Part shown: positions 33,801 to 44,725 of the stretch, piece after piece | Numbering within the stretch: position 1 is the first letter of the stretch | How the letters are laid out: every line of letters begins with the position of its first letter | Program-made: the position numbers and the translations under genes | Assembly: GCA_038363925.1 (NCBI GenBank) | Contig: JAQQWL010000018.1 | Span: 186,001 to 250,000 of the forward strand | Direction of reading: 5' to 3' | From: Apiospora phragmitis | Taxonomy: Eukaryota; Ascomycota; Sordariomycetes; Amphisphaeriales; Apiosporaceae | Length of the DNA stretch: 64,000 nucleotides | The notes under the pieces: generated by a model | What the model saw: the letters and a program-made list of their open reading frames with translations, nothing else | What the model was told of the DNA's origin: nothing | Databases searched by the model: none

Positions 33801-34260
33801 CTTTGACTCAACAGATAGGAGTAGACCTGACGCATTAGGATGAGAAATATGGCCATGGTTCAGTGGACTAGTAGAGGAGAGTTCTGTGGCAAATGTTTTT
33901 CAGGTAGTCTCCTAATACGTTTAATTCCTTTCTTCGGACGTACTGTGCACTTGCCGTAACCTAGGACCTATCCGGTACGTACCGATCTGGCGCGTCAGCA
34001 TGCATGTACGCCTAACTTACTCCGCCACAATCATCGCCCAGCATTGCCCTCCTGTGTTTCTTTTGCTGACGAGGCTGGATCAGGGTGAAATAAACAATAT
34101 TTATACAACTTTTCCTTCACTAATCTAATGGTTCATGGTCATAATTTTGATATACACAACTAGTCACCTTGGATTTGTTATGTTGCATTACATCCTTTTA
34201 CTTGTCCCAATATCTCTGATGATAAGATCCAGGTCTAGCCGTCAGTTGCTGGAACACATT

Positions 34261-35329
34261 ATGAAGCGCCGTGTTCCCAAAGATAACATCGACTGCCCTC
34301 GAGCCCAAAAGAAAACTCGATCGGAGGCTCCCTCTCGACATCCCTTTGCATGTCCACTGTGGGCGGCATACAAGGAACGATATGCCCCGAATAGTATTTG
34401 TGCCAGCAGGGGATGGATGGAAATACCCGTCTCAAAGAACATATCTATCTATGCCACTATCAAACGTCGTGCGATCGCTGCCTGGAGACTTTTAAGCAGG
34501 ACAAGGACCTGGTGGTGCATAGGAGGCAAGCCATACCATGCTAGCGGAAGGATAATCGGTCCAGGGATCCAGTGGTTCAGGGAATCGGCCAGGATACCAT
34601 GAGCATGCTGAAAAGCCGGAAGAGAAGCTCATGTCAGAATGCGGAAGAGAAATGGTTCGAGATATGGGATATCATGTTTCCTCATCGTGGTCGACCTGAT
34701 ACATCGTGTGAGTTTAAACTCGAGGTGGCGTTAAGTACCGGCTGCTAAGATAATTTCCAGATAACCTTGACGTCGATCTGATGCCGCGATCAGTCGCAGC
34801 CCCAACTCTGGACTGTGAATCCCCCGGTAGCTGGTGGGACTCGTTTGCAGAACACTTATCTAGTAGTCTCCAAGGCTCCTTGTGCTACAAGTACAATCCG
34901 GAAACGGAAGACTTGCGGGACCTCGTCAAGTACCACATACAGAAAGCCATCGGGAAATGTCTGGATAGGTACCCTGTGATCCAATTCCAAGGTGTCGACT
35001 CGCAGCAAACCATTCCTTATGAGAAGGCGAATTTGCTGAGAATAATTCCTCACGGAACCAATGGTCCATATTCAAACTTCCCCACTCCGGATAGACTATT
35101 TGGTAAAGATCGTTGTATGTCGGGGCCGCCTCAATTAATCTCTTCGCCGTGTTCTACATACGTTACCGGATCGTATACGGAAGCCCTACCAGAAACATTT
35201 GTGCCAAATGTGTTTGGTTCTGACCCTTCTATCCCATCTTTCATGCCTAAATTCCCATTAGAAGGATCCAGCTTGTATTTAGGGAAGAGCTCTCGCCACT
35301 GGCAACGCCGAGCATGGAGAGCGGGTTGA
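34261..35329 (+). pseudogene. C2H2 zinc-finger gene with frameshift and nonsense codon
   Basis: From ATG 34261 a basic segment leads to HPFACPLWAAYKERYAPNSI and ASRGWMEIP. A one-base deletion near 34426 must be bridged to reach RLKEHIYLCH. CDRCLETFKQDKDLVVHRR then follows, the finger typical of a large fungal C2H2 family. An in-frame TAG lies at 34542-34544 (just after QAIPC), followed by LKSRKR and WFEIWDIMFPHRGRPDTS, the family's usual continuation. An intron at 34708-34760 (GTGAGT...CAG) joins to YNLDVDLMPRSV and a frame open to 35329. Two lesions in an otherwise canonical gene suggest a recent pseudogene. Confidence 0.72.
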
Positions 35330-35689
35330 TACTTACTGGTGACGTGTCTCAGATCCCATGCGGCTGGCCCACTTTTGGTCAATATAATGGGGCTTGAGTA
35401 CATGAACGATAGCTTCAATGCGTCATGAGAGGATTATACAACCAGTATCGATAAGTGGATAGGGGGCCAATACAGATCACGGAGTAGGGCTTAGTTACAA
35501 TATTCGCTTAGACGGAAGTATTGAGTTTGTTCCTTCATCATATAGCTCCCTCTGTACATACCAAGGCGATCTTACTCTATCCAGTATCTATCACAAGGTG
35601 GAAGGCTTATGTCCTCTCTTGACTAGGAAGGGGGCAGTTTCTATGGGGATCTCGCTCTGACATCTTGAATGACTTAATAGTGTCCCCTA

Positions 35690-36055
35690 TCTTCTCACCT
35701 CTAGTCAATCCACCTTCCGCGCTCCTGAAGCCTCCTCCATCTTGTCACCTGAACCGAACAGCAATAGCTTCCATACCATAGCCACAGTCACAACAGTCAA
35801 CGTTCAATATGGGTAGTGGACCTTCGTTTCTATATTCAAACAGAAATTTACCGCCAAGGCAGTAAGCTTTCTTTCCCGTACTTTGTAGATTTCTCAGTGC
35901 CATCTTGCCGAAATCTTTTTCCCTTGCAGTTCTGCATGCAATTTTACATCACAAAAGCATTGCCATGCGCACCTTGGTCGTTTTTCCTCTTCATACAAGG
36001 CTAGGCTCGCCTCTCGACGCTATTGGCGGGATGCAAAGACGACACCTCATTTGTT
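35690..36055 (-). repeat. dispersed repeat family A, copy 3 (inverted)
   Basis: The top strand here matches the top strand at 62050-62310 (both inverted relative to copy 1). Matching blocks are gaaccgaacagcaatagcttccata, acagaaatttaccgccaaggc, gcaaaagcattgccat and catacaaggctagg. On the minus strand the right end encodes SSLHPANSVERRA, echoing MSSLPPDNSVERRA, the C-terminus of the bZIP-like protein at 62271-62771. The copy therefore includes the tail of a coding sequence as well as the repeat. Confidence 0.65.
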
Positions 36056-36059
36056 GAAG

Positions 36060-37480
36060 ACGATTCCCTCCCGTAGAGACAGGCTCGAGACTCTCATGAT
36101 GGCTTCGGCCGTGGGGGAGGTTTAGGCACACCAGTTGTGTCATATGCACCTCGCTGCATGTTGAAAAGTCGTGATCTATCCGAGAGATTCGTGCTTTAAA
36201 GCAAAGCCATGGTCAGCAAGCACTGCTGTAAAAATGTATGGCAGAGAGTTCGTGGCGTATTAGTTTTTGCTTCGCAAGGACTAGGATGCCGTGGGATACG
36301 AACAATGAAGGCAAGAAGGCAATGCTGTGGTAAGTGGTCGTTTGGTAGATGGAGGGTGGTAGGTTACTTTTTGAATTAGTACTTAAATGATAGTGTCACA
36401 GACAATGGTGATCGGAGACAGGAAGGTATACCAAATATTGAAGATTTCGAAGGTCGGCTCTTTGGCGGCGCTCGTGGGAGTCTTGGGAAGGAAAAGATTA
36501 TGAGGCGACGAAGAAGTGCAGTGGCACTGGTATTTATACGACAAAGACCGCCGCTGAGCTTAGGTTGGAGGCAAGGTTTGGCCTGCAAAGACCAAAAAAT
36601 GGCGACTCCGAGACGCCTGTTAAAAAGGGGGAATGTCATGTCAGTAGCTGAAGCCAGCCAGGAAAGTATACAGGGGACAGAAACTGCAATAATCCTCCAG
36701 GTATGTGGACCAGCATATAATTGATGATTTCGCTTAGGATCCCACGACATGGCCCTTTGGGCGCTGCCCTGTGCCCCTGAGAGACGTTTGGTCATGACGC
36801 TTACGACTCCAGTCTACTGCCTAGATTCCTCAGCTTGTTCAACAAGCCGAAATAGATTTTCGTCGAAAATAACCTAGTGCAGACCGAGTGTAGCTGCCCA
36901 ACGCACAAAGCAGATAAGCATTGATCGGTTGTACACATGCATGCACGTCAAGTTGACTCAGCCTTTAAATTAGCAAGGATTTGACAAGGCCGACGATAGT
37001 TAGGTGCCTATTCGGGCCAGTACCGGGTCGAACGCACCGCCAAATTTGATTACCGTGAAGCAGTGCGAGCGCTCCTCGTTCCTTGTTCCTAGTGGTGGCG
37101 GTGAGTTCTAACAACTTAGAAACTGGTAAAGAAAGTCCAGTGCCTCAAGCAACGAAGCAACGAAACAACTCTCAGTGAGTGGCTACATCCACGCTACAAG
37201 TGACTCGACAACCAATGTAAGCAAGGCAGACAAGGTCCTGTCCGCTGCCATATCAATTCTTTCAGAAACTCAGTACGGGTGCTTTCGTAAACTAGCAGCC
37301 ACAAAGGGACAAAATGCAAGATTGGGTAGTTTTTTTATTGTTAAATAGATTTGGATTACCGCAATGTAAATTATGCCATCAAATCGTAACCTTAGAGCAA
37401 TGTCTTGCTGCTCGAGCCCCTGTTTCTTTCGCGTTTACCATAAGGGTGGTAGAAGCCTGGTTGCTGATATAGCGGATCAA
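36060..37480. other. no gene recognised
   Basis: The longest frame is a 139-codon minus-strand ORF starting at ATG 36795. It is basic (KSRPSKSSIFGIP and similar) without motif or splice partner. Codon texture does not favour it strongly. Nothing else was seen. Confidence 0.3.
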
Positions 37481-37484
37481 CGTT

Positions 37485-37800
37485 CCACATGCCGTCAACT
37501 GCTTCCTAGGCGGACTTCACAAGAAGTGTGATCGCGGGCATAGTCAGTATCATGCGGCTCCTGGTGCAAAATATTCAGGCGTATGGCGTCGACAGCTCGC
37601 AAGGCTAAGTGGTACTAGTCTAGCTTCGCATTATTCCCATAGACACGAGACAACATTTGCTGGCTACGGAAGTCCTTCAAAACCATACACAACAGACGCG
37701 GACTCATTTATATCATCTCCTATTAGCATGCCAATGCCGAACATGTCCAGCCAGCTGTTACCATAGACCAGCGCCGAGGAGGAATAGCAGCCAAAACCTG
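37485..37800 (-). pseudogene. degenerate copy of the GPCR 3' exon
   Basis: This segment parallels 30790-31110, which holds the last exon of the receptor gene, in the same orientation. Matching blocks are gtgatcgcg, ccaggcgtatg versus tcaggcgtatggcgtc, acacggctcaacagacgcggac versus acacaacagacgcggactc, catgccaatgccgaa and accatagaccagcgcc-gaggagg. Many small indels break the frame. The similarity ends close to the exon boundary, and the rest of the receptor gene is not present. Confidence 0.75.
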
Positions 37801-38299
37801 GCAACCTATCTGCACAGGTGTATCAAACTCATATATGCCAGCGTTCAGGGAGTTGTTTCCCGGATGACAACTAGTCGCCTGGTCCCTTGCATTCTGTGCG
37901 GTGTGACTTGGCTATCGTCAGGGGCAACTCAAGCAACCGCAGCCGCACTGGCCAGCGATGTTGCTCAGTTGCGGCCCGTGGACTTATGAATTTTTCAAAT
38001 ACTACACGCCACTGCACCAGTACGTACCGCCACTCGGGTTAACAGGCTGGTCGTGAAGGCGAAATAAATTGACGATTCACCCTGGTAAAGACTGGTCACA
38101 GAGGCCGGCTTTTCCCAGTCATTCCTGGTCCAACATGGATAGTCTCCATACTCATCTCGCTTCCTCTTTTCATGGGCACTATTGTTTTGCTCCTGGGCAG
38201 TCAAGATAGCTACGGGATCTTCCCATCAGAGAGAATGCGTTTGTTAATGGTTCTTGTATTGCTCTATCCTCGCAAAACGCGAATTCTTCTGCTTCTTGG

Positions 38300-38365
38300 C
38301 TTTTATAGCAATGGCCAAACGATTGAGAGCCATTCGGCTGTTCTTTGGCGTCTGCACCATGTGTG
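38300..38365 (+). repeat. short dispersed repeat D, copy 1
   Basis: About 65 bp around caaacgattgagagccattcggctgttctttggcgtctgcacc match the minus strand at 61850-61915 (caaacaatcgagagtaattcgactgctctttggcgcctgcacc). Weaker similarity continues to the left (cttcttggc.tt.at). The frame is RLRAIRLFFG here and SRVIRLLFG in the other copy, so the match may be coding in origin. Confidence 0.55.
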
Positions 38366-38436
38366 TCCATTCCAAGGCCCACCAACCAGGGCAGATGTGT
38401 TTCAGTCTAGCCTGTCCGTCGCGGCCATGGCCATGT

Positions 38437-38817
38437 GGTTGTGGTGACCGATGCTATGATCTCTACGCGGAAATTCGACAGACAAAAAAATCACTAGGTC
38501 CACATCACTTCGCGCCCATACTGCTTATTGGGAACAAGTGCGACGTCGCATCAGAGCGAGTGGTATTGATCCAAGAGGGCTATGTTCTTGCGCTCGAGCT
38601 GGGCTGCGGATTTGTCAAGACTTCGGCAAAAGACGGCAGAAACGTCGGGGCCGCATTTTACGATACCGCGAGAATGCTTCGGCGGCGGCGCACAGCGGCT
38701 CTTGTAGAGCAGCAAAGGTGTACTAGAAAGGTTGATGGCCCCTCCGCCGACGGCGAGGGCCAGCCTGTTTGGCACCATTTTCGAAGCATCCTTTGCTGTT
38801 CCTCCTGCATCCACTAA
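38437..38817 (+). pseudogene. Ras-like small GTPase, C-terminal half
   Basis: The frame contains LYAEIRQTK, PILLIGNKCD (the NKxD guanine-recognition motif), ERVVLIQEGYVLALELGCGF, TSAK (the SAK motif) and VGAAFYDTARMLRRRR. This is the typical second half of a Ras-family GTPase. The P-loop, switch regions and DTAG motif are missing: upstream sequence turns into unrelated repeat material. The end, CCSSCIH, has several cysteines but not a standard CaaX box. It is a 5'-truncated relic unless the missing exons lie in rearranged sequence upstream. Confidence 0.75.
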
Positions 38818-39392
38818 TTGATATGGCCTAGGATTTGTTTTGTTGTTAGCGCCCGTTCATGTACACTTCTGATTTATGTGCAACTAAATGCTTGGTAATT
38901 ACCACGAGTATCTTAACTACCCCCATGGCTGATGCGTTTTCCATCCTTCTTCCTCTTTCTACGACCAAGACGACTAGCTTTAATGTATATAAAGTTGCAA
39001 GTAATGAACGTGTATGTCTGGTCCGCCGCCGGCTGATCTCGCATGCCGCATGCTCGATTTGTCGCTCTGGGCCCACAACTTCGCGCCCGGCCCGGGACAT
39101 GACTGGGCATATCCGTATCCCGCGAAGGGAGGGCGAACATACAGTAGTGACATCAAATCAGGAACGATTGTTCCTACCAAACGTGTTTCTGATCCAGTGC
39201 AGAGGACCACCGCCGTTTATATCAGGAAATGGAACCCTGAGAGGTCCGAAAGTCGAGCGGCGACTTGGAGGCGAAGGGCCTCTGACTCTTGAGGGCTGTG
39301 GCAAAGACGGATCCATAGATGGAGAGATCGAGCTATGCCCTGCGAACCGCTTCGTTCATCGGAATGGCCCCCGGCATCCCTAACCGAGTCAA

Positions 39393-40723
39393 TTAGGGAC
39401 TCCAGTCGGTCCCACGGGCTTTGACGTAAAGTCGACCTTCGCCGTCCCGCATCACTTGAACGCGGCATCGGGGATAGCCCTGCCTCCAAACCTGGTGCTG
39501 CCTCGGTCCTCTGAGACTGGCCTGCCCGCTCCCCTCGACCGAGGCTCTGCAGATCGGGCAGGTGTTGTGCTCCTTAAGCCACAATTCAACACATTCATCA
39601 TGGAACCAATGCTTACACGGTAACACGGCGACTTCATCACCCAGGCCTACATCGTCAATACAGACTGTACACTTCCCTTTGGCTTCAGGTCCCAGCATCC
39701 CCTCCTCTAGCTTTTTACTGGGTAGCCTGGATATTCGTCTCGTGGGACGCAGGAGGCGCGGCGTTCGACTGGGGATAATCCTCCATAAGACTTGTGATGA
39801 TACGATCCAAGGCCTCCAGGGAGTGGACTGCATCACCATGGACAGCGTTCGGGTTGTGCACTGTCAAAAGCAGATGATGTAGAATAGCAGAGAGGTCCAT
39901 TCTGACATCGCCGGGGCTGCTAATACCACCCGGGAACCTCGGACCGCCGAATCCTTCTTGGACATCCAAGCGTGGGTTTGGACGGTTGGGGAGCGGGGGA
40001 CAGACGGTCCGTGACTGAATATATCTTCAAAGGCCCTGTGAGTTCTATCAGCACAGGTTGACGTGAAAGACACCAAAGTAACCGCAAGATCCAGGATGGG
40101 GGGGGGGCGAAGAGATATCGTACGATTGGAAAGGATCATCTGGCGGGCCAATGTTGGCACCAGGTCGGAACGTTCGACGGCTGCCACTGGTTATGGTGAC
40201 CCGGCTCACTCCAGAGTATGATCCCGACTGAAACCTGGCCACGGGGACTTGCGAACCCGCCACACCCTCTCCGGTCCCTGCAAGGATGGGCTGGGGGCCG
40301 TTCCGACGGATCGCATCTGCCCCGTTGATGGTGCCCAATAGTTCTGGAGGCCTTCTTATGGCATACCTGTTGCTGTCTGGCCTAGCAGGTTCTGGAGCGC
40401 GGGGGCCTCGCCTGTCTGGAGACCGGTAGATTGAGCGGTGTCTGAAGTTAACACCTGATACATACTGCATATACCCTTCAATTTCATCTTCCTCATGATC
40501 TGACTCAGCGCCGCGGAGGTTGAAGTGGTGAAAGGGATAGATTGAACCTAAACCAGGTACTTCACCATGCTCTTCTCTGGGACCATTATCTGGATCAGTC
40601 TGGGAGGATAGCCGTTAGGTTTGACGTAACCCAATGCCCGGAAAGTATACATACTATCTCGGTGGCATCGCGTGCTGCCAAAGAACCAATATGTCGATCC
40701 TCCGTGGGAGCGTTGGGTGCCAT
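39393..40723 (-). CDS. RING-H2 E3 ubiquitin ligase, frameshifted
   Basis: Exon 1 (40723-40655, MAPNAPTEDRH...ATEI) joins exon 2 (from 40599, TDPDNGPREEHGEVPGL) across a 55-bp intron with a GTATGT donor and CTAAC branch. Exon 2 is Arg/Pro/Gly-rich. A second intron of about 50 bp precedes LDVQEGFGGPRFPGG, MDLSAILHHLL and HGDAVHSLEALDRIITSLME. At about 39731 a one-base shift is needed to enter LPSKKLEEGMLGPEAKGKC and the RING itself: CTVCIDDV, then CKHWFHDECVELWLKEHNTC, then PICRASVEG. The arrangement matches a widespread fungal RING-H2 family that marks proteins for degradation. Family members usually also carry an N-terminal zinc ribbon, which is absent here. A ten-base C homopolymer lies in exon 2 (about 40098-40107). 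Confidence 0.75.
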
Positions 40724-40729
40724 GGCTTG

Positions 40730-41180
40730 CTGCCTCGTCTGCGGCCGGTCTAGGGAATGGTGTATTAATGATACGAGGGTTCGGTCCAGTTGTTACGAAC
40801 TCTGTTGTGGCGTGCAGGGATCTAACCGAATGATGCCCTCGTCTCGACTCTTTTGTTGTAGTTGAAATCGTGGTAAGATGGCTTGTTACTCTGTGCAATT
40901 GAGTCAAATTCGGTAATACTCGTTTTTCATGCTTGTTGTCGCAAGGTGGACTTTGGTAGAAGCAGATCACGCCGGGCAGAACTTGAAACGGTATGATGAT
41001 AACTTTCAACGGAATCATTCCAAGTCGGCAAACCAACTCAGGGCTAGCATGCAACTGACTAAGCCGCAACAAAGATGTACGGGAGATTAGGAGTTGCGAT
41101 GATTCAGAACCATGACAAAAGAGGCCTTGTAGAGTTAATGTATGAAGCTGGTCGAGCCCTAGTATCTTCAGGTAGCACGA
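40730..41180. other. upstream region of RING gene
   Basis: No gene recognised; the minus-strand frame covering 41072-40548 is an overlap of the RING gene's first intron and exon in another frame. Confidence 0.35.
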
Positions 41181-41184
41181 TCGA

Positions 41185-41370
41185 AAACAGATACGATACG
41201 AACCGGAACAGCAGGGTTGAAGGTTTGGGGTTACAATGAGCGCATGCTATTATTTGAGTACCTGGGAAAACAATCAGAGGAGGATAACCAGATTCGTTTT
41301 GGCTGCCTGTCGTGAACGCGACCGGAGTAGCCCAAACCACAGAGCCACAGAAGCATTTCGGCAGCTTACT
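41185..41370 (-). repeat. dispersed repeat family C, copy 2 (inverted)
   Basis: The reverse complement matches 50930-51090: gatgcttctgtggctc, ttgggcta.t.cggtc, tcccaggtactcaaata, tagcatgcgctc.ttgta and ctg.tc.ggttcgta. The minus-strand... that is, top-strand-opposite reading of the other copies gives RMLLFEYLG, here seen on the plus strand as ERMLLFEYLGK in the frame running through 41235-41275. Confidence 0.65.
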
Positions 41371-41768
41371 AGGGACTACCTTCGCCTGATGCAAAATGGC
41401 TCTTTCCCCATGTCGTCCAATGCTGCTCCAGCGGTAGTACCGGCGCTTGCCGTGGCACAACGACCGACAGTGGCACGGAAGCAAGAGGAACACATTAACT
41501 TCCCGGTCAATGAGTGACGCTTCATTCGTTCTTACGGTCCTGAGCCACAACTGGTTGTTGGTAGTCGATCGCTTCAGGATACGAACACGCCCTGTGCCGG
41601 CCTTACAACTGGCTCATGACGCGTGACACAGGGCACTCATCAGGGAAAGGCCTTCCTACCTAAAACCCGCCATTTCGCATATTCTAGTAGGCAGCGAACA
41701 ATAGCCATCTGGCTCAACACAGTCCACCTGATCTCAGCATAGCTCAAACCGACACAACACTTGTCACA

Positions 41769-42263
41769 ATGATTGAGGGGCATGACATTTCCCTTTTTTC
41801 CACAGTCCCCTTCGGCGTCTTCACGACTTCGACCCAAGATGCAAAGACGCGACGCCAGCTCTGCGCATGCGCCGTCAACTTGAGTGATGAGAATCGTATG
41901 CTTCACTCCATTGTCGCAGAGTTGTCGGCAAGCCTTGCCAAGATGCAGACAATGTATGCACTACAGCCCCAGGTGCTACACACACAACAGGAGCTCATTA
42001 TCGCCCTCGGAAAGGAGACCACGGCCGCAGGTCGAGCTGCACCACTGCCGGCAAGGGCTGAATCGCCACCATTCGACGATACCCGTTCAGCCCGCGCATG
42101 GTTGTCGATGCCCGCACGGCAGTCGAGCCCCGTCGCTCCCCCGATCAGCCCACTGATGGTGTTGGCGGAGTCGGCCGTGATGGAAATCCGCGAGGGAAGT
42201 CATGGCAAGCGAGAGGCGAGCCATGCCTTGTATGGAGAGGACAAACGGCAGAGATATGCATGA
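41769..42263 (+). CDS. hypothetical protein, 3' end inside repeat A
   Basis: An ATG-started frame of 164 codons contains a predicted helical segment with leucine spacing (LSDENRMLHSIVAELSASLA, then HTQQELIIALGKE) followed by a Ser/Pro/Ala-rich region. The final 20 or so codons lie in dispersed repeat A. I do not recognise it. It may be a truncated regulatory protein whose end was supplied by the repeat; it could also be a chance frame. Confidence 0.4.
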   Translation: MIEGHDISLFSTVPFGVFTTSTQDAKTRRQLCACAVNLSDENRMLHSIVAELSASLAKMQTMYALQPQVLHTQQELIIALGKETTAAGRAAPLPARAESPPFDDTRSARAWLSMPARQSSPVAPPISPLMVLAESAVMEIREGSHGKREASHALYGEDKRQRYA

Positions 42264-42735
42264 CCACTGTAGCACTTGGAGATCTCGACAAATAGTATGG
42301 GAGAAACCTTAGGACCTGCCGTAGAATTGTTGGTAGAAGATCGAAAATGAAAGTTTACTACTGGATTGAAGGATTGTTGCGATTGTGACCATTGCATGGA
42401 AGCTATTCGGCTCACGTGCCAAGAGAGCATGAATATTGGACGATAGAAGAAGCGGGTTAAGGGGTGGCTGGTGTCAGCCACAGGAGAGGCGGCTGTGCCA
42501 CTGGGGCCGGGCTTCTGGTTCAATTGCAGTCAGAGCTTGTAACAGCAACAAATGCCATGATTAACTTCTTATCCGACATAACAACGTGATTGAAGGGCAC
42601 GAAAAAGACGATTATCCGTGTCGCGCTGGCAATGCGCCGCATAACGTACGCCGATGACCGACAACATGAGTTAAAATCCGCACTGCATGGCGGCGAGCAC
42701 AACAGGAGCGGGGACAAGCTCGCGACTTGAGCACG
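42200..42735 (+). repeat. dispersed repeat family A, copy 4, left part
   Basis: This matches copy 1 (about 690-1110) closely from agtatgggagaaacc through catggcggcgagc. It also includes about 90 bp further left that match the inverted copy at 62222-62300 (ccttgtatggagaggacaaac). The match breaks near 42735 and resumes at 44045. Confidence 0.75.
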
Positions 42736-43157
42736 GCAGCATGACGACAGTTACTACCAAGAATACCAGTTGAGGTGACCGTCACTTCTGTGTTGCAAGA
42801 GAGACGACAGCATAGCCACACGGTTGTTGTTCACTGTTTCGAATGACCAACGAACCCCGAAGCGCGCCGGCACACAATGACTCCTTAGGCCAGCGTGATA
42901 GACATTGCCAGACCGACCTGCATGCATCGTGCGATAGACGTATCCCACCGACGATTCTCCAACCCACAGCCGAGCAGCGTTGCATGATCCATAGCGAAAA
43001 GAGTCGATGAGGCCATAAAGGCCTGTGCATTTGCTAAGAAATGGAGCACCACCGGTCGGCACTACAATGCTAGGGGAGGCTACACAATTCGACAGCCAAG
43101 GCCCATCATGTCAGCGAATAGCCCGATCCACCGACATCCAATAGCCCTTGCGAACCC

Positions 43158-43868
43158 TTATACCTGATCGAAAAAGGTGTCGCCCAAGGGGTCGGCGTCG
43201 GCCACCGGGACGAATCGCTCAAACAGGGCTTTCACCTGCGACAACCAGCCCGTGAGCCTTTGCGTTTGCTGCAGGAACCTGTACTTATGTCAGTTGACAA
43301 TTTGCGTCAGACTGAATCCGCGGTGACTTACAGCTGTTCGACCTTCTGTGTGCTGTTCGGGCGCCTGTGGTTAGATGTCTACCTCGTTGCGACGGCGGTG
43401 GAGACCTACAAAGTCGTGAAGCTGGCAAGACGTGGGCGTGCGTGAGTAGGCGAACTCTGCTGTACGAGGGCGGGGATAGACTTACTTTTCGTTGTGGTGG
43501 GCCAGCTGAGACTGGACGGCGTTGACCTTGTCCAGCAGCTCACCCACCTTGTCCAGCAGTTCTTGGGTGTCGCCCGACGTTCTTCGTTTTCAGTACAACG
43601 CGCGGACTGGATGTGGAGGGACCTACGGTAGCGGCGAGCTGAAAGGGCTCGACTCGAGGCCTTCTTGGTCGAAGAAGTTAGGAACGTCTGGAAAGGACAG
43701 TGGTTGTTGGCTCGGAGGCTGGAGCTGCGTGGCAGAAGGAGCGACAGTCTTGGGCGCAGACGCAGGTGCGGGTGCAGATGTGTGCGCGGTGGTGGCGTGG
43801 CCTGCTGATGGTCGGCCCTGCCGTGGCTGGCGCGGACGCTGCGCACCGTGTCGCTGCGAAGGGAACAT
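43158..43868 (-). CDS. small coiled-coil protein inserted within repeat A, several introns
   Basis: From ATG 43868 exon 1 is Gln/Pro/Ala-rich (MFPSQRHGAQRPRQPRQG and on) and ends with PNFFDQEGLESSPFSSPL. A GTAGGT...AAG intron joins to TSGDTQELLDKVGELLDKVN, then AVQSQLAHHNEK, a heptad coiled coil, followed by a GTAAGT donor. A last exon (about 43276-43158) encodes FLQQTQRLTGWLSQVKALFE and VPVADADPLGDTFFDQV before a TAA. The middle exon borders are uncertain because of several possible acceptors. The family is not recognised. The gene sits between the two halves of repeat A copy 4. Confidence 0.5.
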
Positions 43869-44044
43869 GCCAGTAGATGGAAGTGACGGTGAATAGAGGA
43901 AGCTACAGGGGGAAGGGAGCACGACGGACGAAGGGCAATGGGGTATGTAACCAACTGAGAGAGCCTCGACCACGCAACTGCTATTTATGTGGCCAAGTGC
44001 GGTGCCGTAATGGAGCAGAAACATGGATGCCAGCCCAGCACGAT

Positions 44045-44345
44045 TGGTAGGTTGGGCTGTCGGGGCGGAAATGGGCTTGCCAGTGGGGAAGTACTGATCC
44101 ATAGCCTGCACTTATGGGCAGAGCGAATTCCTGGACGAAGCACGACTTGTGAAGCATAGCCATGCGAGAGCCGATTGGCAGCATTTCGACCCAGCAGACG
44201 TGGCGAGGGTCGAAGCGAGTTGCACCGAAAGCGGCCAGCAGTATGTGATTTCGGATCCTTGGCATACTCTTGAGCAAGCAGCTCATCTGCAGCTGCCGTC
44301 AGTCCGGACTCTACGTGTGGGATGTACCACCGTGTTTTGGCGTGG
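44045..44345 (+). repeat. dispersed repeat family A, copy 4, right part
   Basis: This corresponds to about 1110-1390 of copy 1: cttatgg.cagag, gaagcatagccatgcgagagcc, ttggcagcat, agcagacgtggcg, gcggccagcagtat, tcggatccttggc, ctcatctgcagctgc and gtgggatgtaccaccg. About 1.3 kb carrying a coiled-coil gene separates it from the left part. Confidence 0.75.
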
Positions 44346-44569
44346 ATTCTGGCTCAGGGCAATTCGGCGTCCTACGGTCCTCCATTCGAGAGCCAGATCA
44401 GCAGGACGAGGTCGGCCAGGGCTAGGATCAAGTTCTGGATTGGCTGCTCCCCACCCTGAACTGCTCTAGCAGCGCATCCGCCCCCGCGCGTGAACAGCCC
44501 TTTCGGTGCTGCTTCTGGCTCGCCGATTTAGACGCTGGATGAAATCGGCGCGCCACTGACAGTCCCGCT

Positions 44570-44725
44570 CCTGAGCCAGTCTCGGTGCTGCAGACTGGGC
44601 GACATTGTGACCAGGGGCCGGAAACAGCGCGTGAGAGAGTTCAAGGCCTTGAAGGGCGACGCAGCAAGATCTCGCATCATCGTGGACAGTTCTGGGGTGC
44701 TCCATTCTGGCGAACCCATTCTGGC
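44570..44725 (+). repeat. dispersed repeat family E
   Basis: The reverse complement reads gaactctctcacgcgctgtttccggcccctgg followed by aatgtcgccc. It resembles 51755-51830 on the plus strand (tactctcctgggctgtttccggtcctgg, ccatcgttgcccgca) and the reverse complement of 63690-63770. Plus-strand peptides RIIVDSSGVL here and CMLLDNSGSI at 63768 are related, suggesting a coding origin. Confidence 0.45.

Noticed and set aside
40548..41072. 174-codon minus-strand frame
   Set aside because: It runs through exon 1, intron 1 and exon 2 of the RING gene in another frame; the spliced reading matches the family and this one does not.
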